DNA of 64,000 nt from MED-G105 sp039025235 (GTDB taxonomy: Bacteria; Pseudomonadota; Alphaproteobacteria; Caulobacterales; Parvularculaceae), in NCBI GenBank assembly GCA_039025235.1, contig JBCCOS010000013.1:42090-106089 (forward strand), in the 5' to 3' direction. Both the position numbers and the translations under genes were made by a program. Shown piece by piece: positions 16,469-25,179 of this stretch. Every line of letters begins with the position of its first letter. Position 1 is the first letter of the stretch. The notes below the pieces were generated by a model, which saw nothing but the letters and a program-made list of their open reading frames with translations, did no database searches and was not told the DNA's origin.

Positions 16469-17506
16469 ATGGCAAAGTCTAAAAGAAACACCGTTCTTGC
16501 CGCTGCTGCCCAACGGGCAAAGGCACCGATAGACGTCCCCTCCCCGGCAAATGTTGCACCTACGCCAACCGTCGAAAATTCTGCGGTGTCAGTGCTTTCG
16601 AATCGCCAGTCGTTATTGCGAGACATCAATGATGGGCGCCGCGAGGAAGTTCTGCACCGCTATGTCGATCCTACGACCTGCAGAATGTGGCGTCGTCATA
16701 ACCGTGAATATGATCGTTTAACGCCCGAGATTTGTGATGATCTCATCAGTACGATCGCTGACGTGGGTCAGAAAACCCCCGCGATTGTCCGCAAACTTCG
16801 TAATGACAAGGATGGTTTTGAGTATGAAGTAATATGCGGCGCGCGCCGTCATTTTGCTGTGACTCATCTGAGAGATGAATTGGGCCGTTCGGACCTATTT
16901 TACAAAGTTGAAGTCCACGACATTTCTGACGAGGAAGCATTTCATTGGTCAGATCTAGAAAATAGAGCGCGCGTCGACATTAGTGACTATGAGCGGGGTA
17001 AAGACTATCTAACGGCGCTTGAGGAATTCTATGAGGGAAATATTCGCGCCATGGCACAGAAACTTGGCTTCAAAAGGCAAGCGTTGAGCAATTACTTTTA
17101 TCTTGCGCGTTTGCCGGAAGTGGTTGTGCATGCATATCACGACCCATTTCATATTGCTGTTCGACACGCCGCAAAGCTTTGGCCAATGCTGCAAAAGGAT
17201 GATCAGAAACAAACAATACTCAACAGGGCGCAAAACATCGCGGTTGAACAAGAGCAGTCGATGCGTGTTGGGAATGTTCTTGCCTATGATGGCGCGACAG
17301 TTTTTAAGTTACTTACTGAGCCGGGGAGGGGAGCCGCTGCATCCGTCGGAAAAAAAGAAAAACCTCGGCAGATTGTTCGAGACGCGGGAGGGACCGCGCT
17401 TTTTACCATCGAAGAATCCTCCCGCCATGTCGTCTTGCGTATTCCTAAACGCCGCGCTGCCAGCAAAAAGGAACTTATCGAAGCCATTCGGGCCAACGTG
17501 GAATGA
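16469..17506 (+). CDS. parB: ParB-type centromere-binding protein (RepB-like)
   Basis: A 345-residue ParB/RepB protein. The N-terminal nuclease-like/CTPase domain contains the ParB box E-V-I-C-G-A-R-R-H (about residue 125), the equivalent of GERR. The central helix-turn-helix reads MAQKLGFKRQALSNYFYLARLP, preceded by LENRARVDISDYERGKDYL. The C-terminus (IEAIRANVE) is a likely dimerisation region. It binds parS and stimulates ParA. ATG 16469 starts the typical basic N-terminus MAKSKRN; the open frame extends back to 16370, but that would cover parS. The CTPase motif is GARR rather than GERR, as in many RepB proteins. Confidence 0.92.
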   Translation: MAKSKRNTVLAAAAQRAKAPIDVPSPANVAPTPTVENSAVSVLSNRQSLLRDINDGRREEVLHRYVDPTTCRMWRRHNREYDRLTPEICDDLISTIADVGQKTPAIVRKLRNDKDGFEYEVICGARRHFAVTHLRDELGRSDLFYKVEVHDISDEEAFHWSDLENRARVDISDYERGKDYLTALEEFYEGNIRAMAQKLGFKRQALSNYFYLARLPEVVVHAYHDPFHIAVRHAAKLWPMLQKDDQKQTILNRAQNIAVEQEQSMRVGNVLAYDGATVFKLLTEPGRGAAASVGKKEKPRQIVRDAGGTALFTIEESSRHVVLRIPKRRAASKKELIEAIRANVE

Positions 17507-17522
17507 AAACGCCGAATCAAGA

Positions 17523-17538
17523 TGCCAACGCGTTGGCA
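17523..17538. promoter_or_regulatory. parS-like centromere site 2
   Basis: TGCCAACGCGTTGGCA, a 16-bp perfect palindrome 16 bases after parB. It is identical to the core of the site before parB. I found no third copy in the window. Confidence 0.75.
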
Positions 17539-17720
17539 ATTATAAGGGCGTTTGCTCTTTTCAATGGTTTATGCCGGTAAAATCTCGTTCGTTTCGGATC
17601 TGGAATGAAATCTCTGAAGCCTATATGTCAATAAACGAACGAGCCGCCAACCACACACACAGGGCCTGAAAACGCGTCAAGTAGCCATGTGGTCTAAAAA
17701 CGCTTTAATATGAGGGCACT

Positions 17721-18986
17721 ATGCATATTGAAGTAATAGAGTCGTCCGCTCGATTTGTTGAGGTCGAAACCGATTGGGATGAGTTATTCGCAATCGATCC
17801 ATGTTCCCATATATATTTATCCTCACGCTATATTCGCGCGATTGTCGCGCGCGCAGTTGGCAAGTTCCGCATTTTAACAGCATGGACCGATGATCAACGG
17901 TTGGTCGGCGTTTTTCCCCTCTTTCCCAGAACAAAGTGGGATACAAAAGAAAAATATCTTTATACTGAATTAGATATGTTGGGGCGGGGGTTTGATGCCG
18001 ATTATACTGGTTTTTTAGCGGACCCCGCCCATCAAGACGCCGTCAGTCGCGCTTTTGCAGAGGCGATTACAAAAATGGCTTTTGGCCGATTGGTGCTACG
18101 TTATTTTAACTCAACACCACAGCGGCTAGAGATGTTTTGCTCGGTGTTCAATGATAGGGAATACGATATTGAGACGCGCGAGCGGAAAATAAATGGCGGT
18201 GAAACCAATAATCTTATCTGCCCTTATGTGGATTTGCCTGACACGCTGCCGGACTATCTTAAAGGGTTAAGTTCAAATGCGCGGCAAAAGTTTCGCCGTC
18301 TCTTGCGGCAATTACAAAATGATCCCGAGCTCCGGGTCACTCGATCCTCGCCCGAGACGTTCCAAAGGGATGCGGAGATCCTCTCCGATCTTTGGTATCA
18401 TCAGCATAGTGAACAAAAAGGGGCACAGCGTGCAAAAAATATCAAAGACCAATTCCGAGAGATCGTCAAAATTGGACTAGTAAATGGCTTAATCTATCTG
18501 CCGGTTCTGTGGCGTGGCCGTAACGCTGTTGCCGCGCAGGCAAATTACATCGATCCCGTTAGGCGACACTCGCTTTTTTATGTTGGTGGCCGCGATAAGA
18601 GCCAACGCGATATTTCAGTTGGGCTAATGCTGCATGCTCACTCCATTCGATGGTCCATTGCAAATGGATTGACGCGCTATGATTTTACGCGTGGTGACGA
18701 GCCTTACAAATATAATTTTGGGGCCATCGACAATGAAATCATCTATTTAGAGGTTGCAAGAAAGCCTTGTGAGGGGGCGGGTCGGTTGTTGGACGCGAAC
18801 TATCGGGAGGATGCTGTTGCCATCATCCGACAGAAGGTGTCGAGCGGAAAAGGGGAGGAAGCGCGCCGAGCAGCACATCAAGCATTCGCCGTTTGGCCTG
18901 ATCTTGCGGACACGATCCCTGAGGTTGCTGAAACAATCCCTGAGGTTGCTGAAACAATCAACGTCGACAAACTCAACAACACTTGA
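17721..18986 (+). CDS. GNAT/BioF2-like (FemAB-related) acyltransferase
   Basis: A 421-residue cytoplasmic protein of the BioF2-like/CelD acetyltransferase group. The N-terminal half has DWDELFAIDPCSHIYLSSRYIRAI and LVGVFPLF; the C-terminal acyltransferase half has LSSNARQKFRRLLRQL, then LFYVGGRDKSQRDISVGLMLHAHSI and YDFTRGDEPYKYNFG, a block typical of proteins linked to exopolysaccharide or cell-envelope work. GAGGG lies before the ATG. The C-terminal tail carries a 21-bp in-frame duplication giving IPEVAET twice. It follows parB by 215 bases but need not belong to the partition operon. Substrate unknown. Confidence 0.8.
   Translation: MHIEVIESSARFVEVETDWDELFAIDPCSHIYLSSRYIRAIVARAVGKFRILTAWTDDQRLVGVFPLFPRTKWDTKEKYLYTELDMLGRGFDADYTGFLADPAHQDAVSRAFAEAITKMAFGRLVLRYFNSTPQRLEMFCSVFNDREYDIETRERKINGGETNNLICPYVDLPDTLPDYLKGLSSNARQKFRRLLRQLQNDPELRVTRSSPETFQRDAEILSDLWYHQHSEQKGAQRAKNIKDQFREIVKIGLVNGLIYLPVLWRGRNAVAAQANYIDPVRRHSLFYVGGRDKSQRDISVGLMLHAHSIRWSIANGLTRYDFTRGDEPYKYNFGAIDNEIIYLEVARKPCEGAGRLLDANYREDAVAIIRQKVSSGKGEEARRAAHQAFAVWPDLADTIPEVAETIPEVAETINVDKLNNT
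18915..18956 (+). repeat. 21-bp tandem duplication in the acyltransferase C-terminus
   Basis: Two exact copies of a 21-bp unit beginning ATCCCTGAGGTTGCTG (18915-18935 and 18936-18956). It is in frame and doubles the peptide IPEVAET in the tail after the catalytic domain, so copy number could change without disrupting the enzyme. Confidence 0.9.
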
Positions 18987-19040
18987 CCTTTATTTTCGTG
19001 TGTTGCCAAGCTTCATCTCCTCAGGTGGGGAAGGGGCCAT

Positions 19041-19442
19041 CTATCGAGATCGGCCATATAATTCGAGTTTATGGCCTTCTAGTGAGTAGCCGAGGCGCTT
19101 TGCTATCCGCTTCTTTAATTTCTCAAGATCAGGATCAGTAAACTCTATAACTGTACCGGTTTCCGTACAGATGAGGTGGTCGTGGTGATCGTTACGGCGT
19201 TTTTCCCAGCGTGCCCGGTTGTCTCCAAAATCATGTTTGGTGACGAGGTTTAAATCCTCCAACGCGCGCATTGTCCTGTATACAGAGGATAGTGAGACGG
19301 TCGGATCCTGTCTTCTCGCACGCTCTAGTAATTGGTCAACATCGGGGTGGTCCTCCGATGTATCGAGTACGTCGCAGATTATTGCTCTTTGTTTTGTAAT
19401 TTTGATGCCAGATGACCGTGCATCACTTTCCAACGAACCCAT
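19041..19442 (-). CDS. fur: Ferric uptake regulator family protein (Fur)
   Basis: A 133-residue regulator with the Fur layout: N-terminal winged helix (KITKQRAIICDVLDTSEDHPDVDQLLERA; VSLSSVYRTMRALEDLNLVTK) and C-terminal metal and dimer domain with NDHHDHLICTETGTVIEF. The HHDHLI segment supplies regulatory metal ligands. The paired CxxC zinc sites of E. coli Fur are absent (one Cys in LICTETG), as is common in alphaproteobacterial Fur. It would repress iron-uptake genes when loaded with Fe2+ or, in some alphaproteobacteria, respond to manganese (Mur). AGGA sits 9 bases before the ATG. It converges on the acyltransferase gene. Confidence 0.88.
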   Translation of the reverse strand: MGSLESDARSSGIKITKQRAIICDVLDTSEDHPDVDQLLERARRQDPTVSLSSVYRTMRALEDLNLVTKHDFGDNRARWEKRRNDHHDHLICTETGTVIEFTDPDLEKLKKRIAKRLGYSLEGHKLELYGRSR

Positions 19443-20292
19443 AGTGAATCATCCTGTTTTTCATCTACTATATAGGAACTCAGTGTTCTTGAAATGGGTG
19501 ATCCATAAAAATTTTGTGAGTTCGTATAAAAACAAAATATTGGTGAGGCATTATTTGCAATGAATAATGAGTTTCATGAAACTTGGTACTGATTATCATC
19601 TACGAATAGAATTGAAGCGGCGTTTAGCATTCAATCGCAACAAAGCCTTTTCGGCGCGACTCCTATGGCGCTGACCGATTTATTGATTGTTTGATTTTGA
19701 CCAAATGGATCTGGATCCTTAAAGCGCCTTCATTTCAATTGGAATCAGAACGGCGCTTTAAGTTCGTGATTTTACCCATTTCCTGGTGCGTGGGTCGGTA
19801 ACCACCTAAGCCATTAATCCTTCAGAATGCCGGGTGGGATTTATTATACAGTAAAAAGACTATTGCACCGAGCGGAATGTAGTGCGCGCGAAGTGGGCTG
19901 GGTATTTTTTATTTATCAGTATAAAATATATCAGAATTTTCCCAGGCCGTTCATCAATGCTAAGTGATTTGCGGTGCTTCCAAAAACGTCGCATAAGCGG
20001 TGCACACCGAGAGGGGTTTGGTTTCCTACGTGTTTTTCAAATATGGCGTTCATTTGATTGACGATTAGCGGGACGGTAATTATCCAACTTGCTTGAGTGG
20101 AATATAATGTCACTTTTACGTCGGTATTATTGCGTTCGTCACGGCCGCAAATCGATTACGCCAAACACTTTCAAAACTTGCGCATTGTTTTGTGTAAAAG
20201 AAAATCGTATTTTCTCGATGGACAATGGTTGTGCGGTGACGTTTAATCTTTTCGGGGCACCAAGCGACATTTTGGTGGAATAGGGGGAAATC
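19443..20292. other. 850-base intergenic region
   Basis: The region contains a family A repeat (19719-19818) and AT-rich promoter-like sequence. Near 19590, TGATTATCATC weakly resembles half of a Fur box, which might serve Fur autoregulation. Short frames at 19931-20283 show no family features and were not accepted. The right end carries GGGGGA, the ribosome site of the next gene. Confidence 0.45.
19719..19818 (-). repeat. Mosaic repeat family A, copy 4 (hybrid)
   Basis: The first stem (AAAGCGCC/GGCGCTTT) is typical, but the second half has the family B-like text CATTTCCTGGTGCGTGGGTCGG in place of the usual TTAACGCCAACC. This shows exchange of modules between the families. Confidence 0.75.
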
Positions 20293-21873
20293 ATGCGATT
20301 TGATGATAGGCATGCATATTTATTTGGGTCTGAGGCCGACGATTTATTTGTTCCGCCATCTCAGCCATGGCGCGACGAACCGTCGGTAGGCCTGCCATCC
20401 GATGCGGGTTTATCGCAAACGGAAGAATGGGTTTGGGGTGAGTTAGCACGCCATGGGGATGTGGACGTATCGAAAAACCCGTTTAACGAGGGATACATTT
20501 CCTCGCGCTTCCTCATATTGATTTTGTTTAACGATCCATGGCGGCGTGCTTTCTCAAAGCCTGTTATAAAAATTAAAAACGCAAAATTTCGTGACGTGAT
20601 CGATTTTGAGTCACGCGTGTTTGACGGCAAGCTGGAGCTCGAAAACTGCATTTTTGAAAAAGAGGTTGTTCTAACAGGGCTCGAAATGCGGCGGTCGTTG
20701 ACCCTCAACCAATGTCAATTTCAAGCAGACCTTCTTGCCGACCGTTTATCCATGGGGGGGCTTTTTCTCATTAATGGATCGACGTTTGATGGCGTCGTTC
20801 AGATGGATGACCTTGATATTGCGACGGACCTGATCGCCTCAGGTGCGACCTTCAATGATCTATGGTCGCTTGATGATGCCAAGGTGGATGGCTCAATAGT
20901 GTTCGGGCCGGGCAGTGTTTATCGCGGGCGCATCCAGGCGCGGCGGCTTGACGTCCGTAAAAGTCTTGATCTCAGTGGTTCTTCCTATGAGCGTGAAGTA
21001 TTGCTTGTTGGTTCCACGATTCAGGAGGAGCTGTTATTAGACTCTCGGATTAAGCTCCAAAAGAACATGTTTGGAAAGGCGATTGGCAAAATGCCGCCCA
21101 ACTTTATTCCGAAGGAGACGCCCGTTTGGCGCACCGATCGGGCAAAGATCAATGTGCGCAATGTTGAAACGCAGATTTTACAAAGCTCAATTGACGCCTG
21201 GCGTCATGAGAGTGGTTCGTTTGTACCGAGAGATTTAACCGGATTTCGGTTCTCTCGGCTCGGTGGTGGAGAAAATCGTGTTGAAAGTCTTCATAGGGAA
21301 GACAAAGAGGTTTTGGTCGACTGGTTAGAAAAAGACCTTCTTCGCACGGATCGCGCTTTGCCAAACAACGGATATTCACCAGCCCGTTACCGCGCTTTGG
21401 CGAAGACCCTTCGTGAAACCGGACATGAATCCAAAGCACGATATATAATGTGGGCCTTAGGGCGCGCACGGAAAAGGGCGCTGCCGAGGTTCTCTTTTTC
21501 AAAAATTATTGAGACATTGTCGGGACAGATCACGGGTTACGGCTATCAACAGATCCGCGGGCTTTTCTACTCTGTTGTTTTGATTACCGCGTTTGCAGTA
21601 ATAGGGATGTTCTGGCCCTCATCGGCAACCGAGATGTCGAGAGACGTCTATTCGCTTCAAGACTGGATCTCTTGGTTAGGGTTTAGCTTTGAAAAAGCTG
21701 TTCCATTTTCCGACTTGGATCCTATTGAAGACACGTTCTTGAATGACGTTTTCGGCCCTGTCCTGCCACAAGGGATGCGTGCAGCTTTTATGCTCGAACG
21801 GGTTTTAGGGATTATAATTATCGGTTTTGTGATTGCTGGCTTTACGGGGTGGGCTGAACGTCGCGGAGAATAA
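20293..21873 (+). CDS. Membrane protein with beta-helix (pentapeptide-like) repeats
   Basis: I cannot name this 526-residue protein. Residues about 100-270 form a run of roughly 20-residue repeats rich in Leu/Phe/Asp, such as LELENCIFEKEVVLTG, LTLNQCQFQADLLAD, LFLINGSTFDGVVQMD and LDLSGSSYEREVLLVG, which suggest a right-handed beta-helix akin to pentapeptide-repeat proteins. A region with TGFRFSRLGGGENR and PARYRALAKTLRETGHESKARYIMW (helical repeat-like) follows. Two membrane segments close the protein (about 417-435, FYSVVLITAFAVIGMFW, and 500-520, VLGIIIIGFVIAGF). No signal peptide, so the helix domain probably faces the cytoplasm. GGGGGAAATC precedes the ATG. It stands alone between repeats. 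Confidence 0.65.
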   Translation: MRFDDRHAYLFGSEADDLFVPPSQPWRDEPSVGLPSDAGLSQTEEWVWGELARHGDVDVSKNPFNEGYISSRFLILILFNDPWRRAFSKPVIKIKNAKFRDVIDFESRVFDGKLELENCIFEKEVVLTGLEMRRSLTLNQCQFQADLLADRLSMGGLFLINGSTFDGVVQMDDLDIATDLIASGATFNDLWSLDDAKVDGSIVFGPGSVYRGRIQARRLDVRKSLDLSGSSYEREVLLVGSTIQEELLLDSRIKLQKNMFGKAIGKMPPNFIPKETPVWRTDRAKINVRNVETQILQSSIDAWRHESGSFVPRDLTGFRFSRLGGGENRVESLHREDKEVLVDWLEKDLLRTDRALPNNGYSPARYRALAKTLRETGHESKARYIMWALGRARKRALPRFSFSKIIETLSGQITGYGYQQIRGLFYSVVLITAFAVIGMFWPSSATEMSRDVYSLQDWISWLGFSFEKAVPFSDLDPIEDTFLNDVFGPVLPQGMRAAFMLERVLGIIIIGFVIAGFTGWAERRGE

Positions 21874-21900
21874 TGTCCGAAATATGGTGATTGTCCTGAT

Positions 21901-22005
21901 TTAAAGCGCCTCCGTTTCATTTGGAATCAGAGCGGCGCTTTAAGTTTTTGATTTTACGCATTTCCTTAACGCCAACCGCACACACTTGGCTTGGAAATGC
22001 TTTAA
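21901..22005 (-). repeat. Mosaic repeat family A, copy 5
   Basis: A near-consensus copy, from TTAAAGCGCCTCCGTTTC to TTGGCTTGGAAATGCTTTAA. It lies between the converging beta-helix gene and kdsD, where its two stems could help end transcription. Confidence 0.9.
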
Positions 22006-22018
22006 TCCGTGAGCCGGG

Positions 22019-22999
22019 TCAAATATAACCGCTTTGCATGAGATCCTTCACGTGAATGAGGGCGAGCGGGGTATTGTCCTCTGCAACAATTATTTGGCTG
22101 ATCCGCTGGCTTTGCAGGATTTCAACAACCGTCTCCATGCGCTCGTTGCGCTTTACTGTTGTGGGGCGCCCGTTCGCCATTTCTCTTGCTGTCAGGGTGC
22201 GCGGTTGTTCAAACCGCTCCACGGCGCGTCGGACATCGCCATCAGTAATAATCCCTGCCAGTTTCCCGTCTTTATCAAGGACTGATACAGCGCCGCAACA
22301 GCCATCTGCGATCACTTTCAAAACGGTAAAAAAAGGCGCGTCACCAGAGATTGTTGGGTTCGGTGGTTCTTTTTGTCGGTGCATCCATTCTTTGACGAGC
22401 TGAAGCCGCATACCGAGTGATCCACCTGGATGGCGGGCGCCGAATTCCTCTGCGGTGAAACCGCGCCGCTTCATCACAGCAACCGCCAGTGCGTCGCCAA
22501 GGGCAAGAGTCATTGTTGTTGAACTTGTCGGTGCCAACCGATTGGGGCAGGCTTCTTCGCTTTGAGGCAGGATGAGGGCAACGTCGGCGCTTGTTCCAAG
22601 GAAACTATTGGCGCGCGCGGTCATCGCGATCAGCTTTGTTCCAGTGCGTTTGCAATAGGTGAGAATATCTCCAAGTTCTTTCGTCTCACCTGAATTGGAT
22701 ATAGCAATGACGATGGCGCCATCGCGCAGCATGCCGAGATCACCATGGCTTGCTTCCGTTGGGTGAATAAAAAATGAGGGTGTTCCGGTTGAGGCAAAAG
22801 TAGCGGCAATTTTGTGCCCGATATGGCCAGATTTTCCGACGCCTGTGACGGTAACAAAGCCTTTCGCTGAAACGATCGTTTCGACGGCCAATGCAAAGCG
22901 TTCATCGAGTTTGTCTCGCAGTGCCTGAAGGGCTGTGATCTCAGTATTGAGTACGTCACGGGCTGTTTGGAGGTCGTCACTCTCAGGATCGATGGTCAC
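22019..22999 (-). CDS. kdsD: Arabinose-5-phosphate isomerase
   Basis: A 326-residue KpsF/GutQ/KdsD isomerase. The SIS domain holds GVGKSGHIGHKIAATFASTGTPSFFIHPTEASHGDLG, with the catalytic His in the HGDLG segment, and ISNSGET. GARHPGGSLG follows, then two C-terminal CBS domains. It converts ribulose 5-phosphate to arabinose 5-phosphate, the first step to KDO for lipopolysaccharide. GTG 22999 is preferred because GAGGTG lies just upstream; an ATG at 23020 has no ribosome site. kdsA is divergent 177 bases away and kdsB follows kdsA, giving a KDO locus. Confidence 0.93.
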   Translation of the reverse strand: MTIDPESDDLQTARDVLNTEITALQALRDKLDERFALAVETIVSAKGFVTVTGVGKSGHIGHKIAATFASTGTPSFFIHPTEASHGDLGMLRDGAIVIAISNSGETKELGDILTYCKRTGTKLIAMTARANSFLGTSADVALILPQSEEACPNRLAPTSSTTMTLALGDALAVAVMKRRGFTAEEFGARHPGGSLGMRLQLVKEWMHRQKEPPNPTISGDAPFFTVLKVIADGCCGAVSVLDKDGKLAGIITDGDVRRAVERFEQPRTLTAREMANGRPTTVKRNERMETVVEILQSQRISQIIVAEDNTPLALIHVKDLMQSGYI

Positions 23000-23176
23000 A
23001 GTACACCTCACGCAAAACATTTCAGGCCAATAACCGTGTGATATGATATAGCATTTCCTTCGATAGACAAAAGTGAGTCGCCTCTTTGGACTTTGTCGTA
23101 GACGGTTTGCTGGGGCTTCGGCTTTTCATTTAAGAAACGAGTCCACAGAAATAGCGGACTTTTAGGAGTGGACGCC

Positions 23177-24016
23177 ATGGTGGCAGTGGAGATTGGAGCG
23201 ATCACATTAGCGAATGAGGCTCCTGTTACGTTCATTTCAGGCCCGTGCCAAATTGAAAGTCGCGACCATGCAATGAAATCTGCGGAAACTCTGCGGGCGG
23301 CATGTGACGCTGCTGGTATGCCTTTTATCTTCAAATCTTCTTACGATAAGGCGAACCGGACTTCCCTTTCGGGCGAGCGGGGGATTGGTATCGATGCTGG
23401 CCTCAAGATTCTCGATGAGGTGCGCTCTGAATTTGGGTGTCCTGTTTTAACGGACATTCATTCTGAAACCCAGGCGCATTTGGCCGGCGAGGTTGTCGAT
23501 GTCTTGCAAATCCCAGCGTTTCTTTGTCGGCAAACGGACCTTTTACTGGCTGCTGGAGAAACAGGAAAGGCCATCAATATTAAAAAAGGACAGTTCATGG
23601 CCCCTTGGGACATGGCAAAGGTTGCTGAGAAGGTTGCTTCGACGGGTAATGAGAGAATATCATTGTGTGAACGCGGTGTGTCATTTGGCTATAATACACT
23701 GGTCACGGATTTTCGTGCGTTACCGACGATGCGGGATACGGGGTATCCGGTTGTATTCGATGCGACACACTCCGTCCAAGAGCCAAGCGGCAAAGGCGGC
23801 TCCTCTGGTGGAAAACGTCAGTATGCAACGATGTTGGCGCGTGCGGCTTGCGTTATTGGGGTTGCCGCCGTTTTTGCCGAAGCGCACGACGACCCAGATA
23901 ACGCGCCGAGCGATGGACCCAATATGCTTCCCTTTGATTGGGTGCCACAACTTCTCGATGAAATGAAGCGTTGTGATGAAATCGCAAAAGGCCGTTCTGT
24001 CGGAAAAGGCCTTTAA
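23177..24016 (+). CDS. kdsA: 3-deoxy-8-phosphooctulonate synthase
   Basis: A 279-residue KdsA: condenses arabinose 5-phosphate with phosphoenolpyruvate to KDO 8-phosphate in the cytoplasm. Conserved blocks are ISGPCQIES, FKSSYDKANRTS (phosphate binding), VLTDIHSE, NIKKGQFMAPWDM, CERGVSFGYNTLVTDFR and FDATHSVQ. The Cys in GPCQIES marks the metal-dependent class only if other ligands fit, so I leave the class open. AGGAG is 8 bases before ATG 23177; the frame also has a GTG at 23168. It is divergent from kdsD and followed by a repeat and kdsB. Confidence 0.96.
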   Translation: MVAVEIGAITLANEAPVTFISGPCQIESRDHAMKSAETLRAACDAAGMPFIFKSSYDKANRTSLSGERGIGIDAGLKILDEVRSEFGCPVLTDIHSETQAHLAGEVVDVLQIPAFLCRQTDLLLAAGETGKAINIKKGQFMAPWDMAKVAEKVASTGNERISLCERGVSFGYNTLVTDFRALPTMRDTGYPVVFDATHSVQEPSGKGGSSGGKRQYATMLARAACVIGVAAVFAEAHDDPDNAPSDGPNMLPFDWVPQLLDEMKRCDEIAKGRSVGKGL

Positions 24017-24057
24017 ATCTTTCAATCTTGAACCGATAATGGCACCCAAGTTATCTA

Positions 24058-24160
24058 CAGCATTTCCAAGCCAAGTGTGTGCGGTTGGCGTTAAGGAAAT
24101 GCGTCAAATCAAAAACTTAAAGCGCCGTTCTGATCCCAATTGAAACGGAGGCGCTTTAAA
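24058..24160 (+). repeat. Mosaic repeat family A, copy 6
   Basis: A near-consensus copy between converging kdsA and kdsB, running from ACAGCATTTCCAAGCC to GGAGGCGCTTTAAA. Compared with copy 5 it differs at only a few bases after reverse complementing. Confidence 0.9.
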
Positions 24161-24171
24161 ACCAAGACACT

Positions 24172-24993
24172 TTACGTGGCAAAAAACTCAAGATCAGGAT
24201 CACCGTCGCTCTCAATTAATGCTTCAACCCGCGCTAAGTCTTGTGGTGTATCGATACCGCCGATTGATAAAGGGGGTGCAGCAACCTCGACACATGCGAT
24301 CGATCGCCCGCTCTCCAATAATCTTAATTGTTCAAGGCCTTCGGTTTTTTCATAGGGGCTTTCTTTAGCGCTGACGAACCACTCAAGGGTTTCAAATCGA
24401 AAACCATAAAGTCCCACATGCCGACGCACCGGGGAAAGTGTTGTTTGCTGTCTTTGGTTGGTTTCATCTCGAATGGCTGGGATAATATTTTTGGAAAACC
24501 ATAGCGCGCGATTATTTGGCCCTAAGATGACTGTCGTTCCTGAAAACGGGCTATCTCGTTTTGCCGAGCGCATGGCATCAAGGCTCTGCCAGTCAAGTTG
24601 AACGACCGGTGTTGCCACATCGGCTGTATTTTCGCGCAGTCGTTCGATCACTTTCACTAAATAGTCGATAGGGGTAAAGGGCGCGTCGCCCTGCAGGTTT
24701 ACAACAAATTTCGGCTTCACTCTTAATGCTTGCGCTGCCGCGAGTGCGCGATCGGAACCGGATGGCAAATCAGGCGATGTTAGAACAGCGTCCATGTCAT
24801 GCTGTGCGCAATGATCGATGATTCTTTGATCGTCCGTTGCAACGACCGTTTTCGCATCTCCTATTTGGTTGGCGGCCGCCAACGCTCGGCGTGCAACACG
24901 CGATACCATGGATCGGCCAGCAATTTCGGCAAGTGGTTTTCCTGGGTAACGCGACGAGCCATAACGAGCCGGGACGACAATGAGTGTTTCCAT
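24172..24993 (-). CDS. kdsB: 3-deoxy-manno-octulosonate cytidylyltransferase
   Basis: A 273-residue CMP-KDO synthetase. The N-terminal nucleotide-binding signature is VVPARYGSSRYPGKPLAEI, followed by VVATDDQRI, the S-G-S-D-R turn, and NLQGDAPF, where many homologues have QGDEP. It activates KDO with CTP before transfer to lipid A. ATG 24993 gives the family-typical start METLIVVPARY; a TTG frame extends to 25014. It converges on kdsA. kdsC, the phosphatase between KdsA and KdsB in the pathway, is not in this window. Confidence 0.94.
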   Translation of the reverse strand: METLIVVPARYGSSRYPGKPLAEIAGRSMVSRVARRALAAANQIGDAKTVVATDDQRIIDHCAQHDMDAVLTSPDLPSGSDRALAAAQALRVKPKFVVNLQGDAPFTPIDYLVKVIERLRENTADVATPVVQLDWQSLDAMRSAKRDSPFSGTTVILGPNNRALWFSKNIIPAIRDETNQRQQTTLSPVRRHVGLYGFRFETLEWFVSAKESPYEKTEGLEQLRLLESGRSIACVEVAAPPLSIGGIDTPQDLARVEALIESDGDPDLEFFAT

Positions 24994-25179
24994 GGATTTA
25001 AGAGCCTTTTCCAAGAATTTAGGAAACTTAATGCTTGATCTTACAATAAGGGAGTGAATGTGTTACTTACTTTTGCCCAAGAGACCCAGCATATAAAAGC
25101 TCCGCGCTACGCTGCGCAAAAGTATCAAAAGCCATCGTCTCATGAGTGCCAACATTATAATTTAAAATAAAGAGGCCGT

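Noticed and set aside
19585..19605. Fur box upstream of fur
   Set aside because: Only about half of the consensus is present (TGATTATCATC) and it is some 150 bases from the gene, so it is not listed as a site.
19931..20283. Short frames between fur and the beta-helix gene
   Set aside because: Both strands have open frames of about 60 codons, but with no ribosome site or family resemblance.
24049..24057. DnaA-box-like TTATCTACA near kdsA
   Set aside because: A single near-match far from rep and next to a repeat; no cluster of boxes, so not an origin.
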